Shown piece after piece: positions 1-38,485 of a DNA stretch of 64,000 nt. The translations under genes and the position numbers were made by a program. The stretch is taken from NCBI RefSeq assembly GCF_013450295.1, contig NZ_SKBR01000002.1:1698501-1762500 (forward strand). Direction: 5' to 3'. Every line of letters starts with the position of its first letter. Positions within the stretch are counted from its first letter, which is position 1. This stretch comes from Streptomyces sp. AJS327. GTDB taxonomy: Bacteria > Actinomycetota > Actinomycetes > Streptomycetales > Streptomycetaceae. Below the pieces are notes generated by a model, which did not search any database, was not told the origin of the DNA, and saw only the letters and a list, made by a program, of their open reading frames with translations.

Positions 1-27556
<27,556 letters not shown>

Positions 27557-27625
27557 CCCAGACCACCCGGGCGATCCTCCGCCCCTCACCCGGCACGCCC
27601 TACGCTCCCGTGGAGAACGTCGACG
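27557..27625 (+). other. Gene 1 - gene 2 spacer
   Basis: The 69-bp spacer shows no convincing promoter or terminator, so I read genes 1 and 2 as one transcript. Its last bases carry the ribosome site of gene 2 inside a sequence, GTGGAGAACGTCGACGATG (27610-27628, including the start codon), that is repeated exactly before gene 3. Confidence 0.7.
27612..27615 (+). promoter_or_regulatory. Ribosome binding site of gene 2 (GGAG)
   Basis: GGAG lies 10 nt upstream of the ATG at 27626. It supports this start, which also gives a complete N-terminal docking helix. Confidence 0.75.
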
Positions 27626-30600
27626 ATGGAACAGAACGAAGCAAAGCTCCTCGATTACCTCAAGCGCGTCACCGCCGACCTGCGCCAGGCCAAGCACCAG
27701 CTGGCGATGGCGGAGGAGAAGAACAGCGAGCCCATCGCCATCGTCAGCATGGCCTGCCGCTACCCCGGCGACGTCAGCTCGCCGGAGGACCTGTGGCGGC
27801 TGGTGGAGGAGGGCGGTGACGCCGTCTCGGGGCTGCCCGCGAACCGTGGCTGGGACCTGGACAACCTCTACGACCCCGACCCGGACGCGCACGGCAAGAG
27901 CTACGTCCGGGAGGGCGGATTCCTCCACGACGTCGCGGACTTCGACCCGGAGCTGTTCGGCATCTCCCCGCGTGAGGCGCTGGCGATGGACCCGCAGCAG
28001 CGGGTGCTGCTCGAACTGGTCTGGGAGGCGTTCGAGCGCGCCGGTTTGCCGCCGACCGGGATGCGTGGCACCTCCACCGGCGTCTTCGTCGGCTGCAACC
28101 CGCTCGACTACCGCTCCGGCATCCCGGAGATACCCGAGGGCTTCGAGGGGCACCTCCTCACGGGCAGCGCCAGCAGCGTCGTCTCCGGCCGGGTGGCCTA
28201 CACCTTCGGCCTGGAGGGGCCCGCGCTCACCTTCGACACCGCCTGCTCCTCCTCCCTCACCGCCCTCCACCTCGCCTGCCAGTCCCTGACCCGTGGCGAC
28301 AGCGCCCTGGCCATCGCCGCGGGACTCGCGGTCATGTCGACATCCGACGAGTTCACCAGCTGGAGCCGCCAGCGCGCGCTGGCCGCAGACGGCCGCTGCA
28401 AGGCGTTCGCCGAGTCCGCCGACGGGATGGGCCTGGCCGAGGGCGCGGGCGTCCTGCTGCTGGAGCGCCTGTCGGACGCGCGGCGCAACGGCCACCAGGT
28501 GCTGGCCGTGGTGCGTGGCTCCGCGATCAACCAGGACGGAGCGTCGAACGGCCTGACGGCCCCGAGCGGCCCGGCCCAGCAGCGCGTGGTCCGGCAGGCG
28601 CTCGCCAACGCCGGGCTGTCGGCGGCCGATGTGGACGCGGTGGAGGCGCACGGTACGGGGACCTCGTTGGGTGACCCGATCGAGGCGCAGGCGCTGCTGG
28701 CCACCTACGGCCAGGACCGTCCCGAGGGCCGTCCGTTGTGGCTCGGCTCGGTGAAGTCGAACATCGGCCACGCCCAGGCCGCCGCCGGTATGGCGGGCGT
28801 CATCAAGACCGTGATGGCGATGCGTGCGGGCGTACTGCCGCGCACCCTGCACGTGGAGGAGCCGAGCAGCCGCGTGGACTGGTCGGCTGGCGCGGTCTCG
28901 CTGCTGGCCGAGCCCATCGCCTGGGATCCGGTGGCCGACCAGCCGCGTCGCGCCGGTGTCTCGGCCTTCGGTATGTCGGGCACGAACGCGCACGTGATCG
29001 TCGAGGAGGTTCCAGCCGAGGTCCCGGGGCCCGAGGTGGTACCCGGCACCCAAGGTGGCCTCACCGGTTCGCCGGTGGTGCCCTGGCTGGTGTCGGCGCG
29101 CTCTGCCGAGGGGCTGAAGGCACAGGCGGGACGGCTCGCCGAGGTGGCCGGTGTGGGCGCGGAACCCGTGGACGTGGGCTGGAGTCTGCTGTCCTCGCGT
29201 TCGATGCTGGAACACCGCGCGGTGGCGTGGGGGGTCAAGGCCGATGAGTTGAACTCCGGCCTGGAGGCGCTGAGTTCGGACGGGGTCGCCGGAAACGTGG
29301 TGACGGGCGCCGTGGACGGCGGCCCGGCCGGTTCCGGTTCGGGTTCGGGTGTGGTGTTTGTGTTCCCGGGTCAGGGTTCGCAGTGGGTGGGGATGGGTCG
29401 TGGGTTGTTGGAGTCCTCGCCGGTGTTCGCCCAGCGGTTGGCTGAGTGTGAGGCGGCGTTGGCGGCGTATGTGGAGTGGTCGTTGCGTGAGGTGTTGTGT
29501 GGTGTGGATGAGGGGTGGATGGAGCGGGTGGATGTGGTCCAGCCGGTTCTGTGGGGTGTGATGGTCTCCCTTGCTGCGGTGTGGGAGTCGCTGGGTGTTA
29601 CTCCGTCGGCTGTGGTGGGTCATTCGCAGGGTGAGATCGCGGCTGCTGTGGTGGCGGGTGCGTTGAGCGTGGAGGACGGCGCTCGTGTGGTGGCGTTGCG
29701 TTCGCGGTTGATTGGTGAGGTGCTGGCTGGTGGTGGCGGGATGGTGTCGGTCGCGGAGGGTTTGGAGTGGGCCGAGGCTGCCGTCGAGAGCGTGGAGGGC
29801 GTCTCCGTCGCCGCCGTGAACGGTCCTTCGGCAACCGTCGTCGCGGGCACGGTCTCTGGTCTGGAGGCGTTGGTGGCTCGGGCGGAGGGTGAGGGTGTGC
29901 GGGCGCGTTGGGTGCCGGTGGACTACGCCTCGCACAGCATCCAGGTGGAGGCGATTGAGGAGCGGTTGCGGGAGGTGCTGGCCGGGGTTGCCCCGCGTGA
30001 GGCGCGCGTCCCGGTGGTGTCGGCGGTCACCGGTGAGGTGATCGATGGCACGGGGATGGATGGGGAGTACTGGTACACGAACCTGCGTCAGCGTGTGCGC
30101 TTCAGTGAGGCGGTCAACGTGGCGCTGGGCATGGGCTGTTCACGCGCTATCGAGGTCAGCGCCCACCCGGTGCTGACGATGGGTGTGGAGGCCATCGCCG
30201 AGGAGGCCGGCATCGAGGCCACCGTGGTTGGGACGTTGCGGCGTGATGAGGAGGAGAACGCCCGACTGATCGCTAACGCGGCCGAGTTGTGGGTGCGCGG
30301 CGCCGAGGTGGACTGGTCGGCGGTCTTCGCCGGACGCGCGGTCAACCGAGTTGAGCTGCCGACGTACGCGTTCCAGCGGGAGCGGTACTGGCTGGAGGTG
30401 GCGGCGTCCGGTGGGGTTTCCGGCTCCGCTGGTGTTGAGGACCCGGTGGACGCGGAGTTCTGGGGTGCTGTGGAGAGCGGTGATGTGGAGGCGCTGGCTG
30501 GGGAGTTGGTGGGTGAGGAGCGTGAGGCGTGGCGGTCGGTGCTGCCGGGTCTGGCGGCGTGGCGTCGGCGGGGTCGGGAGTTGTCGACCGTCGAGAGCTG

Positions 30601-32629
30601 GCGCTACCGGGCGGTGTGGCGCGGTCTCTCGGAGCTGGGCGAACCGAAGCTCTCGGGCCGTTGGCTGATGGTGGTGTCTGAGGGGTTCGAGGGCGGTTGG
30701 TTCGAGGCGCTGAGTGGTCTGGTGGCGGAGTGCGGTGGTGATGTGGTTCCGGTTGAGGTGCCGTTGGATGGTGTGGACCGGGAGTGTGTCGCGCGGCTGC
30801 TGACCGAGGCGGCTGGTGAGACGCCGGTGGCGGGTGTGCTCTCGCTGTTGGCCTTCGCGGATGACACCTGGGTGACGGGGCTGCCCGTAACCCAGGGGGT
30901 GGCGGGGACGCTGGCCCTGGTCCAGGCGGTGGAGGACCTGGCCTGGCCGACCAGGCTGTGGTGTGTGACGCGTGGCGCGGTCGCGACGGGTCTGGGCGAT
31001 GTGGTGACCAGCGCGGTGCAGGCTGAGGTGTGGGGTATGGGCCGGGTCGCGGCTTTGGAGTTGCCGCAGCAGTGGGGTGGGATGGTGGATGTTCCGGTCG
31101 AGGTGGATGACCGGGCGCTGCGCCGGGTCGCTGAGGTGCTGGGCCAGCGTGGTGGGTTGCTGGAGGATCAGGTGGCGGTGCGGTCCGGTGGGGTGTTCGC
31201 GCGGCGGATGGCTCCGGCGCCGTTGGGTGAGGAGCGTCCGGCGCGGGAGTGGAAGCCGCGAGGGACGACGATCATCACGGGTGGTACGGGTCTGCTGGGT
31301 GGCCGGTTGGCCGACTGGATGGCGCGGAACGGTGCCGAGCACCTGGTGCTGACCAGCCGTCGCGGGATGGACGCCCCCGGTGCCGAGCAACTGCGCGACG
31401 AACTCGCCGCGTTGGGTGCTCGGGTGTCGATCGAGGCGTGTGATGTGACCGATCGGGACGAACTGGCCGCTCTGGTGGGCCGGTTGGACGAGGCGGGTGA
31501 GGACATCCGCTCGGTCATGCACACCGCGGTCTTCTACGAGCTGGGTCTGCTGAGTGAGACGAGCCTGGAGCAGTACGCGAACGTCATCGACGCCAAGATC
31601 GTCGGCGCTCAGACGCTCGCGGAGTTCCTGGGGCACCGGGAGCTGGACGCCTTCGTCGTCTACTCGTCGGTGGCCGCGCTGTGGGGCAGTGGCGATCACG
31701 GTGCGTACTCGGCGGCCAACGCCCACCTGGACGCGTGGGCCCTGCAACAGCGTGCGGCCGGGGTTCCGGTCACCGCGGTGGCCTGGGGCATCTGGGACGC
31801 CGTCAACGAGCGCGACAGCCGGGACGCGGCGGAGCGCCCCATCATGAACCAGCGCGCCCAGCGTCAGGGGCTGCCGTTGATCGACCCGGATCTGGCGTTC
31901 CAGGCGTTCCAGCAGGTGCTGGACCACGACGAGGTGTGTGTCGCCGTCGCCGACGTGGACTGGGAGCGCTTCGTCCAGCTGTTCACGTCCGCCCGCGAGA
32001 CGAACTTCCTCAACGAGATACCGAAGGCACGCCACTTCCTGGAGGCCAACACCGCCGAGCAGGTGGTGGACAGCAAGGGCGGCGAGCCCGAGCTGCACCG
32101 ACGGTTGCGTGAACTGCCGGAGAGCGAACGGGACCACGAGCTGATGGACTTCGTGCGCGCACAGGCGGCGGCGGTCCTGGGCCACAGTGGCCCGGAGACG
32201 ATCGAGCCGAATCGGGCCTTCCGCGAGATCGGCTTCGACTCCCTCACCGCCATCGAGCTGCGGAACCGCATCGGACGGGCCGCGGGCCTCAAGCTGCCCG
32301 CGACGCTGGTGTTCGACCAACCGACCGCCACCGACGTGGTCGCGCTGCTCCGCTCCGAGATGGCGCTGGAGAGCGACGGGCCCGGCGCCATCGGATCGGC
32401 GCTGGACGAACTCCAGCGGTTCGACGCCGCGTTGGCCGCCTCCACACCCGACGGTGACACGCGCATGAGGATCACCCAGCAGTTGGAGGCACTGCTCGTG
32501 CGGCTCGCCAGCGACGGATCGGGCGGCTCCACGACGGCGGACGACCAGCCGACGAGTGAGGAGGACTTCGCGGAGGCCTCCGCCGACGACATGTTCGCCC
32601 TCATCGACCGCAGGTTTGGCACCTCCTGA
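27626..32629 (+). CDS. Modular type I PKS, one module (module 6): KS-AT-KR-ACP
   Basis: 1,667 aa. Residues 1-33 form a coiled-coil docking helix ([16 protein letters not shown] core), the actinobacterial class 1a type. KS is about 34-460 (Cys207), AT core about 573-923 with GHSQGE and YASH (residues 767-770; methylmalonyl-CoA), a dimerisation linker follows, KR catalytic half about 1213-1405 and ACP about 1502-1575 (Ser1539). The last ~85 residues are a C-terminal docking domain ending [14 protein letters not shown]. The KR is A2-type: no [12 protein letters not shown] with His1358 and catalytic Tyr1361. It performs one extension with methylmalonyl-CoA and ketoreduction without dehydration. 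It follows gene 1 and precedes gene 3 in one operon. From the AT onward it is nearly a copy of module 5, and its KS is closest to that of module 7. Ionomycin reading: adds C17-C18, sets 18-methyl and 19-OH. Confidence 0.97.
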   Translation: MEQNEAKLLDYLKRVTADLRQAKHQLAMAEEKNSEPIAIVSMACRYPGDVSSPEDLWRLVEEGGDAVSGLPANRGWDLDNLYDPDPDAHGKSYVREGGFLHDVADFDPELFGISPREALAMDPQQRVLLELVWEAFERAGLPPTGMRGTSTGVFVGCNPLDYRSGIPEIPEGFEGHLLTGSASSVVSGRVAYTFGLEGPALTFDTACSSSLTALHLACQSLTRGDSALAIAAGLAVMSTSDEFTSWSRQRALAADGRCKAFAESADGMGLAEGAGVLLLERLSDARRNGHQVLAVVRGSAINQDGASNGLTAPSGPAQQRVVRQALANAGLSAADVDAVEAHGTGTSLGDPIEAQALLATYGQDRPEGRPLWLGSVKSNIGHAQAAAGMAGVIKTVMAMRAGVLPRTLHVEEPSSRVDWSAGAVSLLAEPIAWDPVADQPRRAGVSAFGMSGTNAHVIVEEVPAEVPGPEVVPGTQGGLTGSPVVPWLVSARSAEGLKAQAGRLAEVAGVGAEPVDVGWSLLSSRSMLEHRAVAWGVKADELNSGLEALSSDGVAGNVVTGAVDGGPAGSGSGSGVVFVFPGQGSQWVGMGRGLLESSPVFAQRLAECEAALAAYVEWSLREVLCGVDEGWMERVDVVQPVLWGVMVSLAAVWESLGVTPSAVVGHSQGEIAAAVVAGALSVEDGARVVALRSRLIGEVLAGGGGMVSVAEGLEWAEAAVESVEGVSVAAVNGPSATVVAGTVSGLEALVARAEGEGVRARWVPVDYASHSIQVEAIEERLREVLAGVAPREARVPVVSAVTGEVIDGTGMDGEYWYTNLRQRVRFSEAVNVALGMGCSRAIEVSAHPVLTMGVEAIAEEAGIEATVVGTLRRDEEENARLIANAAELWVRGAEVDWSAVFAGRAVNRVELPTYAFQRERYWLEVAASGGVSGSAGVEDPVDAEFWGAVESGDVEALAGELVGEEREAWRSVLPGLAAWRRRGRELSTVESWRYRAVWRGLSELGEPKLSGRWLMVVSEGFEGGWFEALSGLVAECGGDVVPVEVPLDGVDRECVARLLTEAAGETPVAGVLSLLAFADDTWVTGLPVTQGVAGTLALVQAVEDLAWPTRLWCVTRGAVATGLGDVVTSAVQAEVWGMGRVAALELPQQWGGMVDVPVEVDDRALRRVAEVLGQRGGLLEDQVAVRSGGVFARRMAPAPLGEERPAREWKPRGTTIITGGTGLLGGRLADWMARNGAEHLVLTSRRGMDAPGAEQLRDELAALGARVSIEACDVTDRDELAALVGRLDEAGEDIRSVMHTAVFYELGLLSETSLEQYANVIDAKIVGAQTLAEFLGHRELDAFVVYSSVAALWGSGDHGAYSAANAHLDAWALQQRAAGVPVTAVAWGIWDAVNERDSRDAAERPIMNQRAQRQGLPLIDPDLAFQAFQQVLDHDEVCVAVADVDWERFVQLFTSARETNFLNEIPKARHFLEANTAEQVVDSKGGEPELHRRLRELPESERDHELMDFVRAQAAAVLGHSGPETIEPNRAFREIGFDSLTAIELRNRIGRAAGLKLPATLVFDQPTATDVVALLRSEMALESDGPGAIGSALDELQRFDAALAASTPDGDTRMRITQQLEALLVRLASDGSGGSTTADDQPTSEEDFAEASADDMFALIDRRFGTS
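29342..30394 (+). repeat. Methylmalonyl-AT DNA repeat, copy 3 (module 6)
   Basis: Offset +21,285 from copy 1. It has [10 protein letters not shown] in the C-terminal part, as do copies 5 and 6, where copies 1, 2 and 4 have [10 protein letters not shown]. Confidence 0.88.
30395..32355 (+). repeat. Post-AT half of module 6, duplicate of module 5
   Basis: Partner of 25328-27290. Similarity continues more weakly into the C-terminal docking domains. Confidence 0.88.
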
Positions 32630-32699
32630 CCCGCGCCCCCCAGACAGCACCGGGCGGTGCCCCGCCCTTCACACCCCAGCCTTGTGGAGAACGTCGACG
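32630..32699 (+). other. Gene 2 - gene 3 spacer
   Basis: 70 bp. It holds a weak 5-bp hairpin (32647-32660) without a T tract, and the same GTGGAGAACGTCGACGATG segment (32684-32702) seen before gene 2. I see no promoter. Confidence 0.7.
32686..32689 (+). promoter_or_regulatory. Ribosome binding site of gene 3 (GGAG)
   Basis: GGAG lies 10 nt before ATG 32700. The frame is open further upstream to 32556, but that extension overlaps gene 2 and adds residues absent from docking domains, so 32700 is the better start. Confidence 0.8.
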
Positions 32700-35600
32700 A
32701 TGGCCCAGAACGAAGCAAAGCTCCTTGAGTACCTCAAGCGCGTCACCGCGGACCTGACCCAGACCCAGAACCGTCTCGCGGTGGCGGAGGAGCGGGACCA
32801 CGAGCCCATCGCCATCGTCAGCATGGCCTGCCGCTACCCCGGCGACGTCCGTTCGCCGGAGGACCTGTGGCGGCTGGTCGACGAGGGTGGCGACGGGGTG
32901 GGGGCCTTCCCGGACAACCGCGGGTGGGACCTGGAGAACCTCTACGACCCCGACCCGGACCAGCACGGCAAGACGTACGTCCGCGAGGGCGGCTTCCTCC
33001 ACCAGGCGAACGAGTTCGACGCGGACCTGTTCGGCATCTCCCCGCGAGAGGCGCTGGCGATGGACCCGCAGCAGCGGATCCTGCTGGAGGTGGTCTGGGA
33101 GGCGTTCGAGCGGGCGGGGATGCCCCCAACCTCCTTGCGGGGCACGGCTACTGGCGTCTTCGTCGGCTGCAACCCGCTCGACTACCGCTCCGGTATCCAC
33201 GACATCCCCCTGGGCTTCGAGGGGCACCTCCTCACCGGCAGCGCGAGCAGCGTCGTCTCCGGCCGCATCTCCTACACCTTCGGTCTGGAGGGGCCCGCGC
33301 TCACCTTCGACACCGCCTGCTCCTCCTCCCTTACCGGTCTGCACCTCGCCTCCCAGTCGCTGCGCCGCCAGGAGTGCAGCCTGGCCGTGGCGGCCGGTGT
33401 CGCGGTCATGTCGACCTCGGACGAGTTCACCGGCTGGAGCCGCCAGCGGGGTCTGGCCGCGGATGGCCGGTGCAAGGCGTTCTCCTCCTCGGCCAACGGC
33501 ATGGGCCTTGCCGAGGGGGTAGGAGTGGTGCTGCTGGAGCGCCTGTCCGACGCCCGTCGCAACGGACACCAGGTGCTCGGGCTGATCCGTGGCTCGGCCC
33601 TCAACCAGGACGGTGCCTCCAACGGCCTGACGGCCCCGAGCGGCCCCGCCCAGCAGCGCGTCATCAAGCAGGCCCTCGTCAACTGCCGCCTCACCACGGC
33701 CGACATCGACGTGGTGGAGGCGCACGGTACGGGGACCTCGCTGGGTGACCCGATCGAGGCGCAGGCGCTGCTGGCCACCTACGGCCAGGGCCGCCCGGAG
33801 GGGCGTCCGCTCTGGCTGGGCTCGGTGAAGTCGAACATCGGGCACGCCCAGGCCGCCGCCGGTATGGCCGGTGTCATCAAGATGGTGATGGCGATGCGTG
33901 CGGGTGTGCTGCCGCGCACGCTGCACGTGGATGAGCCCTCCCCGCACGTCGACTGGGAGTCGGGCGCGGTGGAGGTGCTGACCGAGGCGCGGCCCTGGGA
34001 GCCGAGCGAGGGCCCGCGCCGCGCGGCGGTCTCCGCCTTCGGAATCAGCGGCACCAACGTCCACGTCGTGCTGGAGCAGCCCGCGGAGGACGACGCGAAG
34101 GCGGGCCAGGAGTCGGTGAGGATAGTCCCGGGCGAGTCCGCCGACGTGGAGTCGGCCGCCGTTTCGGGTTCGGGTGTGGGGTCTGTGGTGCCGTGGGTGT
34201 TGTCGGGTGCGTCGTCGGCGGCGTTGGTGGGTCAGGCGGAGCGTTTGGTGGGTGTGGTGGCTGAGGGTGACTTCGCTGCGGTGGATGTGGGGTGGTCCCT
34301 GTCCTCGGGGCGTGCGGGGTTGGGGTCGCGTGGTGTGGTGTGGGGTTCGGATGTGGGTGGGTTGGTTGGTGGGTTGGGTGGGTTGGTTGCTGGTGGTGGT
34401 GTGAGTGGTGCTGTGGTGGAGGGTTCGGGTGTGGGGTGTGTGGTGGGTGGTGTGGTGGATGGTCGTACGGCGGTGATGTTTACGGGTCAGGGTGCGCAGC
34501 GTGCTCGTATGGGTGTGGAACTCGCTGATGAGTTCCCGGTGTTCGCGGCGGCTTTGGATGAGGTGTGTTCGGGGTTTGAGGGGTTGTTGCCGGGGTCGTT
34601 GGGTGAGGTGTTGTGGGCTGAGGAGGGTTCTGAGGTGGGGGGGTTGTTGGGGGAGACGGTGTTTACGCAGGCGGGGTTGTTCGCGGTGGAGGTGGCGTTG
34701 TGGCGGTTGGTGGAGTCGTGGGGTGTGCGGGCGGATTTTGTGATGGGTCATTCGATTGGTGAGGTGGCGGCGGCGTATGTGTCGGGTGTGTTCTCGTTGG
34801 AGGATGCGTGTCGGGTGGTGGCGGCGCGTGGTGGGTTGATGCAGGCGTTGCCGGAGGGTGGTGGGATGGTGTCGATCGCTGCTGGTGTTGGGTGGGTTGA
34901 GGAGTTGCTGTCTGGTGTGGGTGGGGGTGTGTCGGTGGCGGCGGTTAATGGTCCGGCTTCGGTGGTGGTTTCGGGTGAGTTGGGTGTGTTGGAGGAGGTT
35001 GTTGCTGGGTGTGAGGGTGTGGGGGTGAAGGCGCGGCGTTTGAGGGTTTCGCACGCGTTCCATTCGGTGTTGATGGAGCCGATGTTGGAGGAGTTTGGTC
35101 GGGTGTTGGAGGGGGTGGAGTTTGGTGTGCCGCGTATTCCGGTGGTCTCGAATGTGACGGGTGGGGTGGTGGGTGCTGAGGAGTTGTGTACTGCTTCGTA
35201 TTGGGTGCGGCATGTGCGGGAGGCGGTGCGGTTCGCGGAGGGTGTGGAGTGGTTGGTGGGGGCGGGGGTGTCGCGGTTTGTGGAGTTGGGTCCGGATGCG
35301 GTGTTGTCGGGTATGGGGGCGGAGTGTGTTGAGGGTGACGGGACGCTGTTTGTTCCGGTGATGCGGCGTGGTCGGGGTGAGGTGGGTTGTGTGATGGAGG
35401 CGGTGTCGCGGTTGTGGGTGAGTGGGTTGTCGGTGGATTGGTCGGTGTTCTTCGAGGGGCGTGGGGCGCGTCGGGTGGAGCTGCCGACCTACGCCTTCCA
35501 GCGCGAGCACTTCTGGTTGGAGTCGGCTGCTGGTGTGTCGGATGTGAGTGGTGCGGGGTTGGACGCGGCCGAGCATCCGTTGTTGGGCGCGGCGGTGCGG

Positions 35601-38432
35601 TTGGCGTCGGACGGTGGGGTGGTGATGACGGGTCGGCTGTCGCTGCGCACGCATGGGTGGTTGGCGGATCACGCGGTGGCGGGGACGGTGTTGTTCCCGG
35701 GAACGGGCTTTGTGGAGTTGGCCGTTCGGGCGGGTGATGAGGTCGGCTGTGGGCAGGTGCGGGAGCTGACGCTCCAGTCGGCTCTGGCGGTGCCGGACAG
35801 CGGCGCGGTGCGGGTGCAGGTGACCGTGGGCGCGGAGGACGAGGACGGCGGTCGTTCCGTGGCCGTGCACTCCCAGCCCGAGAGCGATGGTGAGAGCCTG
35901 CCCTGGACGTGTCACGCGGAGGGTGTGTTGGTGGCGCAGGTGGGTGTGGTGTCTGAGGTGGGTGAGTTGGCGGGGGTGTGGCCGCCGGCTGGTGCGGAGG
36001 CGGTTGAGGTGTCCTCGTTCTACGACGACGCCGAGGCCAAGGGCTACGGCTACGGCCCGGCGTTCCAGGGGCTGCGGGCGGCGTGGCGGCGCGGCGACGA
36101 GATCTTCGCTGAGGTGGCGCTGCCCGAGGAACAGCAGGAGGAGGCAGCCCGGTTCGGGATGCACCCGGCCCTGCTGGACGCCGCGATTCATCCGCTGGGT
36201 GTCCGTACGGGGGAGGACTCGGAAACGGTCCAGCTGCCCTTCGCCTGGAGTGGCGTCACCCTGCACGCGACCGGCGCCTCCACACTGCGCGTCGCGTTGA
36301 CGCTCCGCGAGGGGAGTGCGGAGCGGCTGTCCGTCGCGGTGGCGGACGTCGCCGGGCAGCCGGTCCTCACGGCGGAGAACCTGACGCTGCGCCCGCTGAA
36401 CACCGATCAGCTCCCGGCCGCGCCGGTGCAGGGCAACCGTCTCTTCCAGGTCTCCTGGACCCTGGCGGACGGCTCGGGAACGGCCGACGACGTCGATGAC
36501 GAGACCTTCGCTGAGGCGTGGGCGCTGCTCGGCGCCGACCCGATGGGGCTGGCGGCCGGTCTCCAGTACGCCGGGATGGCCGTCTCGACCTACGACGACC
36601 TGGCCGCCTTCACGGCGGTGCTGGACGGGGGAGTACCGGCCCCGGAGGTCGTGCTGGTCTCCTGCGTCAGCCCGGGGCCCGCCTCCGGCGGGGCGCTGCC
36701 GGACGCCGAGGCCGCCCACGCCGCGACACGGGACGCGCTCGCCTTGGCGCAGGCGTGGCTGGCGGATGAGCGGCTGTCCACGTCCCGGCTGGTCTTCGTC
36801 ACCCGCAACGCCGTGGCCGTCACCGAGGGGGAGGACGTCGCTGACCTCGCGCACGCTCCGGTGTGGGGCCTGGTGCGCACGGCGCAGACGGAGAACCCGG
36901 AACGGTTCCTGATCATCGACGTGGACTCGGACGACATGCTGGACGGCGAGACCCTCGTCGAGGGCGTCTCCATGGCGCTGGCGGAGGGTTCCCCGCAGGC
37001 GGCGATCCGTGCGGACGAGGTGTACACCCCGTCGATCGTGCGGACCCCGGAGCCCGGTGTTCCGGGCGAGTCGCCGTGGCGGAGCGACGGCACCGTTCTC
37101 GTCACCGGCGGCACGGGCACGCTCGGGAGGCTCGTCGCCCGGCGGCTCGCCGGACAGCACGGGGTGCGCAGGCTCCTCCTCACCAGCCGCCGGGGACCGG
37201 ACGCTCCCGGGGCCGACGCGCTCGTGGCCGACCTGGCCCAACTCGGGGCCGAGGCCGAGGTGATGGCCTGCGATCTCACCAACCGCGACGAACTGGCCGT
37301 ACTCCTGGGGAAGATACCGACGGAGCACCCCCTCACCGGGGTCGTCCACACCGCGGGTGTCGTCGACGACGCGGTGCTGTCGGCCCTCACTCCGCAGCAG
37401 CTCGCGACAGTCCTGCGGCCCAAGGTGGACGCCGCGCTGAACCTTCACGAACTGACCCGGGACGCCGACCTCTCCGCCTTCGTGCTGTTCTCGTCGACGG
37501 CCGGTGTCTTCGGGGGGCCCGGACAGGGCAACTACGCGGCGGGCAACGCCTTCCTGGACGCGCTCGCCCACCACCGGCGCAGCCAGGGGCTGGCGGCCAC
37601 GTCCGTCGCCTGGGGTCTGTGGGCCGAAGCGAGCGGCATGACCTCCGAGTTGGGCGAGGCGGACAGGGAGCGCATCAGCCGGACCGGTATCGCCCCGATG
37701 TCCTCGGAGACGGCGCTGACGCTGCTGGACACGGCGACCGCCTCGGGCGAGCCGCACTTCGTCGCCGTCGAGGTCAACATGGCGACCCTCCGGAAGAACG
37801 CCCAGGCCGGGGCGCTGCCCGCCATCCTGCGTGGCATCGTGCCGACGCCCGAGCGGAGGGTGTCGGCACGGGCCGAGGAGGCCGGTACCTCACTGACGCA
37901 GCGGATCGCGGGGCTGGACTCGAACGAACGACTCGCGTTCTTCCAGGAGTTGGTACGCGAGAACGTGGCGGAGGTGCTGGCACGCGGCGGGGCCCACGCG
38001 GTCGAGTCCACCCGGGACTTCTCCGACCTGGGCTTCGACTCGCTGACCTCGGTCGAGCTGCGGAACCGGCTGAGTGGTGCGACCGGACTCCAGCTGCCCG
38101 CCACCCTGGTCTTCGACTACCCCAACCCCGACGCACTCGCGGGCTACCTGCACGGTCAGATCCAGCCCGAGGAGACAGCCGAACCCACCGGTGTGTTCGG
38201 CGAGTTGGAGAAGCTGGAGGCCGCGTTCGACGCCGCGCCGATCGACGGGGAGAACCGTTCCGGGCTGCTGAAGCGTCTCCAGTCGCTGGTCTGGCGGCTG
38301 GAGAACGACGACTCCGGGGGCGACAGCGCGCGAGCCGGGAATGAGGAGCCGAACTCCGGGCCGGTGTCGCTCGACACGGCGACCGACGACGAGATGTTCG
38401 CCCTCATCAACAAGGAACTCGGCCTCGGCTGA
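32700..38432 (+). CDS. Modular type I PKS, one module (module 7): KS-AT-DH-KR-ACP
   Basis: 1,910 aa from ATG 32700. Docking helix 1-33 ([16 protein letters not shown] core) nearly matches that of gene 2. KS about 34-460 (Cys207). AT core about 595-935 with GHSIGE and HAFH at 35052-35063 (malonyl-CoA). DH about 957-1232 with [11 protein letters not shown] and [12 protein letters not shown] catalytic half about 1464-1650 with [17 protein letters not shown] (B-type) and [11 protein letters not shown] about 1744-1811 (Ser1781). The C-terminal docking tail ends [15 protein letters not shown]. No ER. A B-type KR followed by DH should give an E disubstituted alkene, C16=C17 (E) in ionomycin, with C15-C16 added here. 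The AT is one of the four copied GT-rich malonyl ATs, and the DH is a mosaic of the module 3 and module 1 DHs. Confidence 0.97.
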   Translation: MAQNEAKLLEYLKRVTADLTQTQNRLAVAEERDHEPIAIVSMACRYPGDVRSPEDLWRLVDEGGDGVGAFPDNRGWDLENLYDPDPDQHGKTYVREGGFLHQANEFDADLFGISPREALAMDPQQRILLEVVWEAFERAGMPPTSLRGTATGVFVGCNPLDYRSGIHDIPLGFEGHLLTGSASSVVSGRISYTFGLEGPALTFDTACSSSLTGLHLASQSLRRQECSLAVAAGVAVMSTSDEFTGWSRQRGLAADGRCKAFSSSANGMGLAEGVGVVLLERLSDARRNGHQVLGLIRGSALNQDGASNGLTAPSGPAQQRVIKQALVNCRLTTADIDVVEAHGTGTSLGDPIEAQALLATYGQGRPEGRPLWLGSVKSNIGHAQAAAGMAGVIKMVMAMRAGVLPRTLHVDEPSPHVDWESGAVEVLTEARPWEPSEGPRRAAVSAFGISGTNVHVVLEQPAEDDAKAGQESVRIVPGESADVESAAVSGSGVGSVVPWVLSGASSAALVGQAERLVGVVAEGDFAAVDVGWSLSSGRAGLGSRGVVWGSDVGGLVGGLGGLVAGGGVSGAVVEGSGVGCVVGGVVDGRTAVMFTGQGAQRARMGVELADEFPVFAAALDEVCSGFEGLLPGSLGEVLWAEEGSEVGGLLGETVFTQAGLFAVEVALWRLVESWGVRADFVMGHSIGEVAAAYVSGVFSLEDACRVVAARGGLMQALPEGGGMVSIAAGVGWVEELLSGVGGGVSVAAVNGPASVVVSGELGVLEEVVAGCEGVGVKARRLRVSHAFHSVLMEPMLEEFGRVLEGVEFGVPRIPVVSNVTGGVVGAEELCTASYWVRHVREAVRFAEGVEWLVGAGVSRFVELGPDAVLSGMGAECVEGDGTLFVPVMRRGRGEVGCVMEAVSRLWVSGLSVDWSVFFEGRGARRVELPTYAFQREHFWLESAAGVSDVSGAGLDAAEHPLLGAAVRLASDGGVVMTGRLSLRTHGWLADHAVAGTVLFPGTGFVELAVRAGDEVGCGQVRELTLQSALAVPDSGAVRVQVTVGAEDEDGGRSVAVHSQPESDGESLPWTCHAEGVLVAQVGVVSEVGELAGVWPPAGAEAVEVSSFYDDAEAKGYGYGPAFQGLRAAWRRGDEIFAEVALPEEQQEEAARFGMHPALLDAAIHPLGVRTGEDSETVQLPFAWSGVTLHATGASTLRVALTLREGSAERLSVAVADVAGQPVLTAENLTLRPLNTDQLPAAPVQGNRLFQVSWTLADGSGTADDVDDETFAEAWALLGADPMGLAAGLQYAGMAVSTYDDLAAFTAVLDGGVPAPEVVLVSCVSPGPASGGALPDAEAAHAATRDALALAQAWLADERLSTSRLVFVTRNAVAVTEGEDVADLAHAPVWGLVRTAQTENPERFLIIDVDSDDMLDGETLVEGVSMALAEGSPQAAIRADEVYTPSIVRTPEPGVPGESPWRSDGTVLVTGGTGTLGRLVARRLAGQHGVRRLLLTSRRGPDAPGADALVADLAQLGAEAEVMACDLTNRDELAVLLGKIPTEHPLTGVVHTAGVVDDAVLSALTPQQLATVLRPKVDAALNLHELTRDADLSAFVLFSSTAGVFGGPGQGNYAAGNAFLDALAHHRRSQGLAATSVAWGLWAEASGMTSELGEADRERISRTGIAPMSSETALTLLDTATASGEPHFVAVEVNMATLRKNAQAGALPAILRGIVPTPERRVSARAEEAGTSLTQRIAGLDSNERLAFFQELVRENVAEVLARGGAHAVESTRDFSDLGFDSLTSVELRNRLSGATGLQLPATLVFDYPNPDALAGYLHGQIQPEETAEPTGVFGELEKLEAAFDAAPIDGENRSGLLKRLQSLVWRLENDDSGGDSARAGNEEPNSGPVSLDTATDDEMFALINKELGLG
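34482..35502 (+). repeat. Malonyl-AT DNA repeat, copy 3 (module 7)
   Basis: Offset +32,689 from copy 1. The linker shares the SLSSGR patch of copy 2 and has a private variant near 34263-34280. Confidence 0.9.
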
Positions 38433-38485
38433 CCCGCCGCACGACTCGCCCCACCTCGCACCACACCTTGCCTGGAGACAAGTAG
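38433..38485 (+). other. Gene 3 - gene 4 spacer
   Basis: 53 bp, C-rich, with GGAG at 38474-38477 eight nt before ATG 38486. No promoter or terminator is visible. Confidence 0.7.
38474..38477 (+). promoter_or_regulatory. Ribosome binding site of gene 4 (GGAG)
   Basis: GGAG with 8-nt spacing to ATG 38486. Confidence 0.75.

Noticed and set aside
27557-27625. Promoter between genes 1 and 2
   Set aside because: No recognisable -10/-35 pair in 69 bp of co-directional spacer; the same is true of the other spacers.
32647-32660. Hairpin as terminator between genes 2 and 3
   Set aside because: Only a 5-bp stem and no T tract, within a co-directional 70-bp spacer.
32556-32699. Longer start for gene 3
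   Set aside because: Would overlap the end of gene 2 and precede the docking helix; ATG 32700 has a GGAG at the right distance and matches gene 2.
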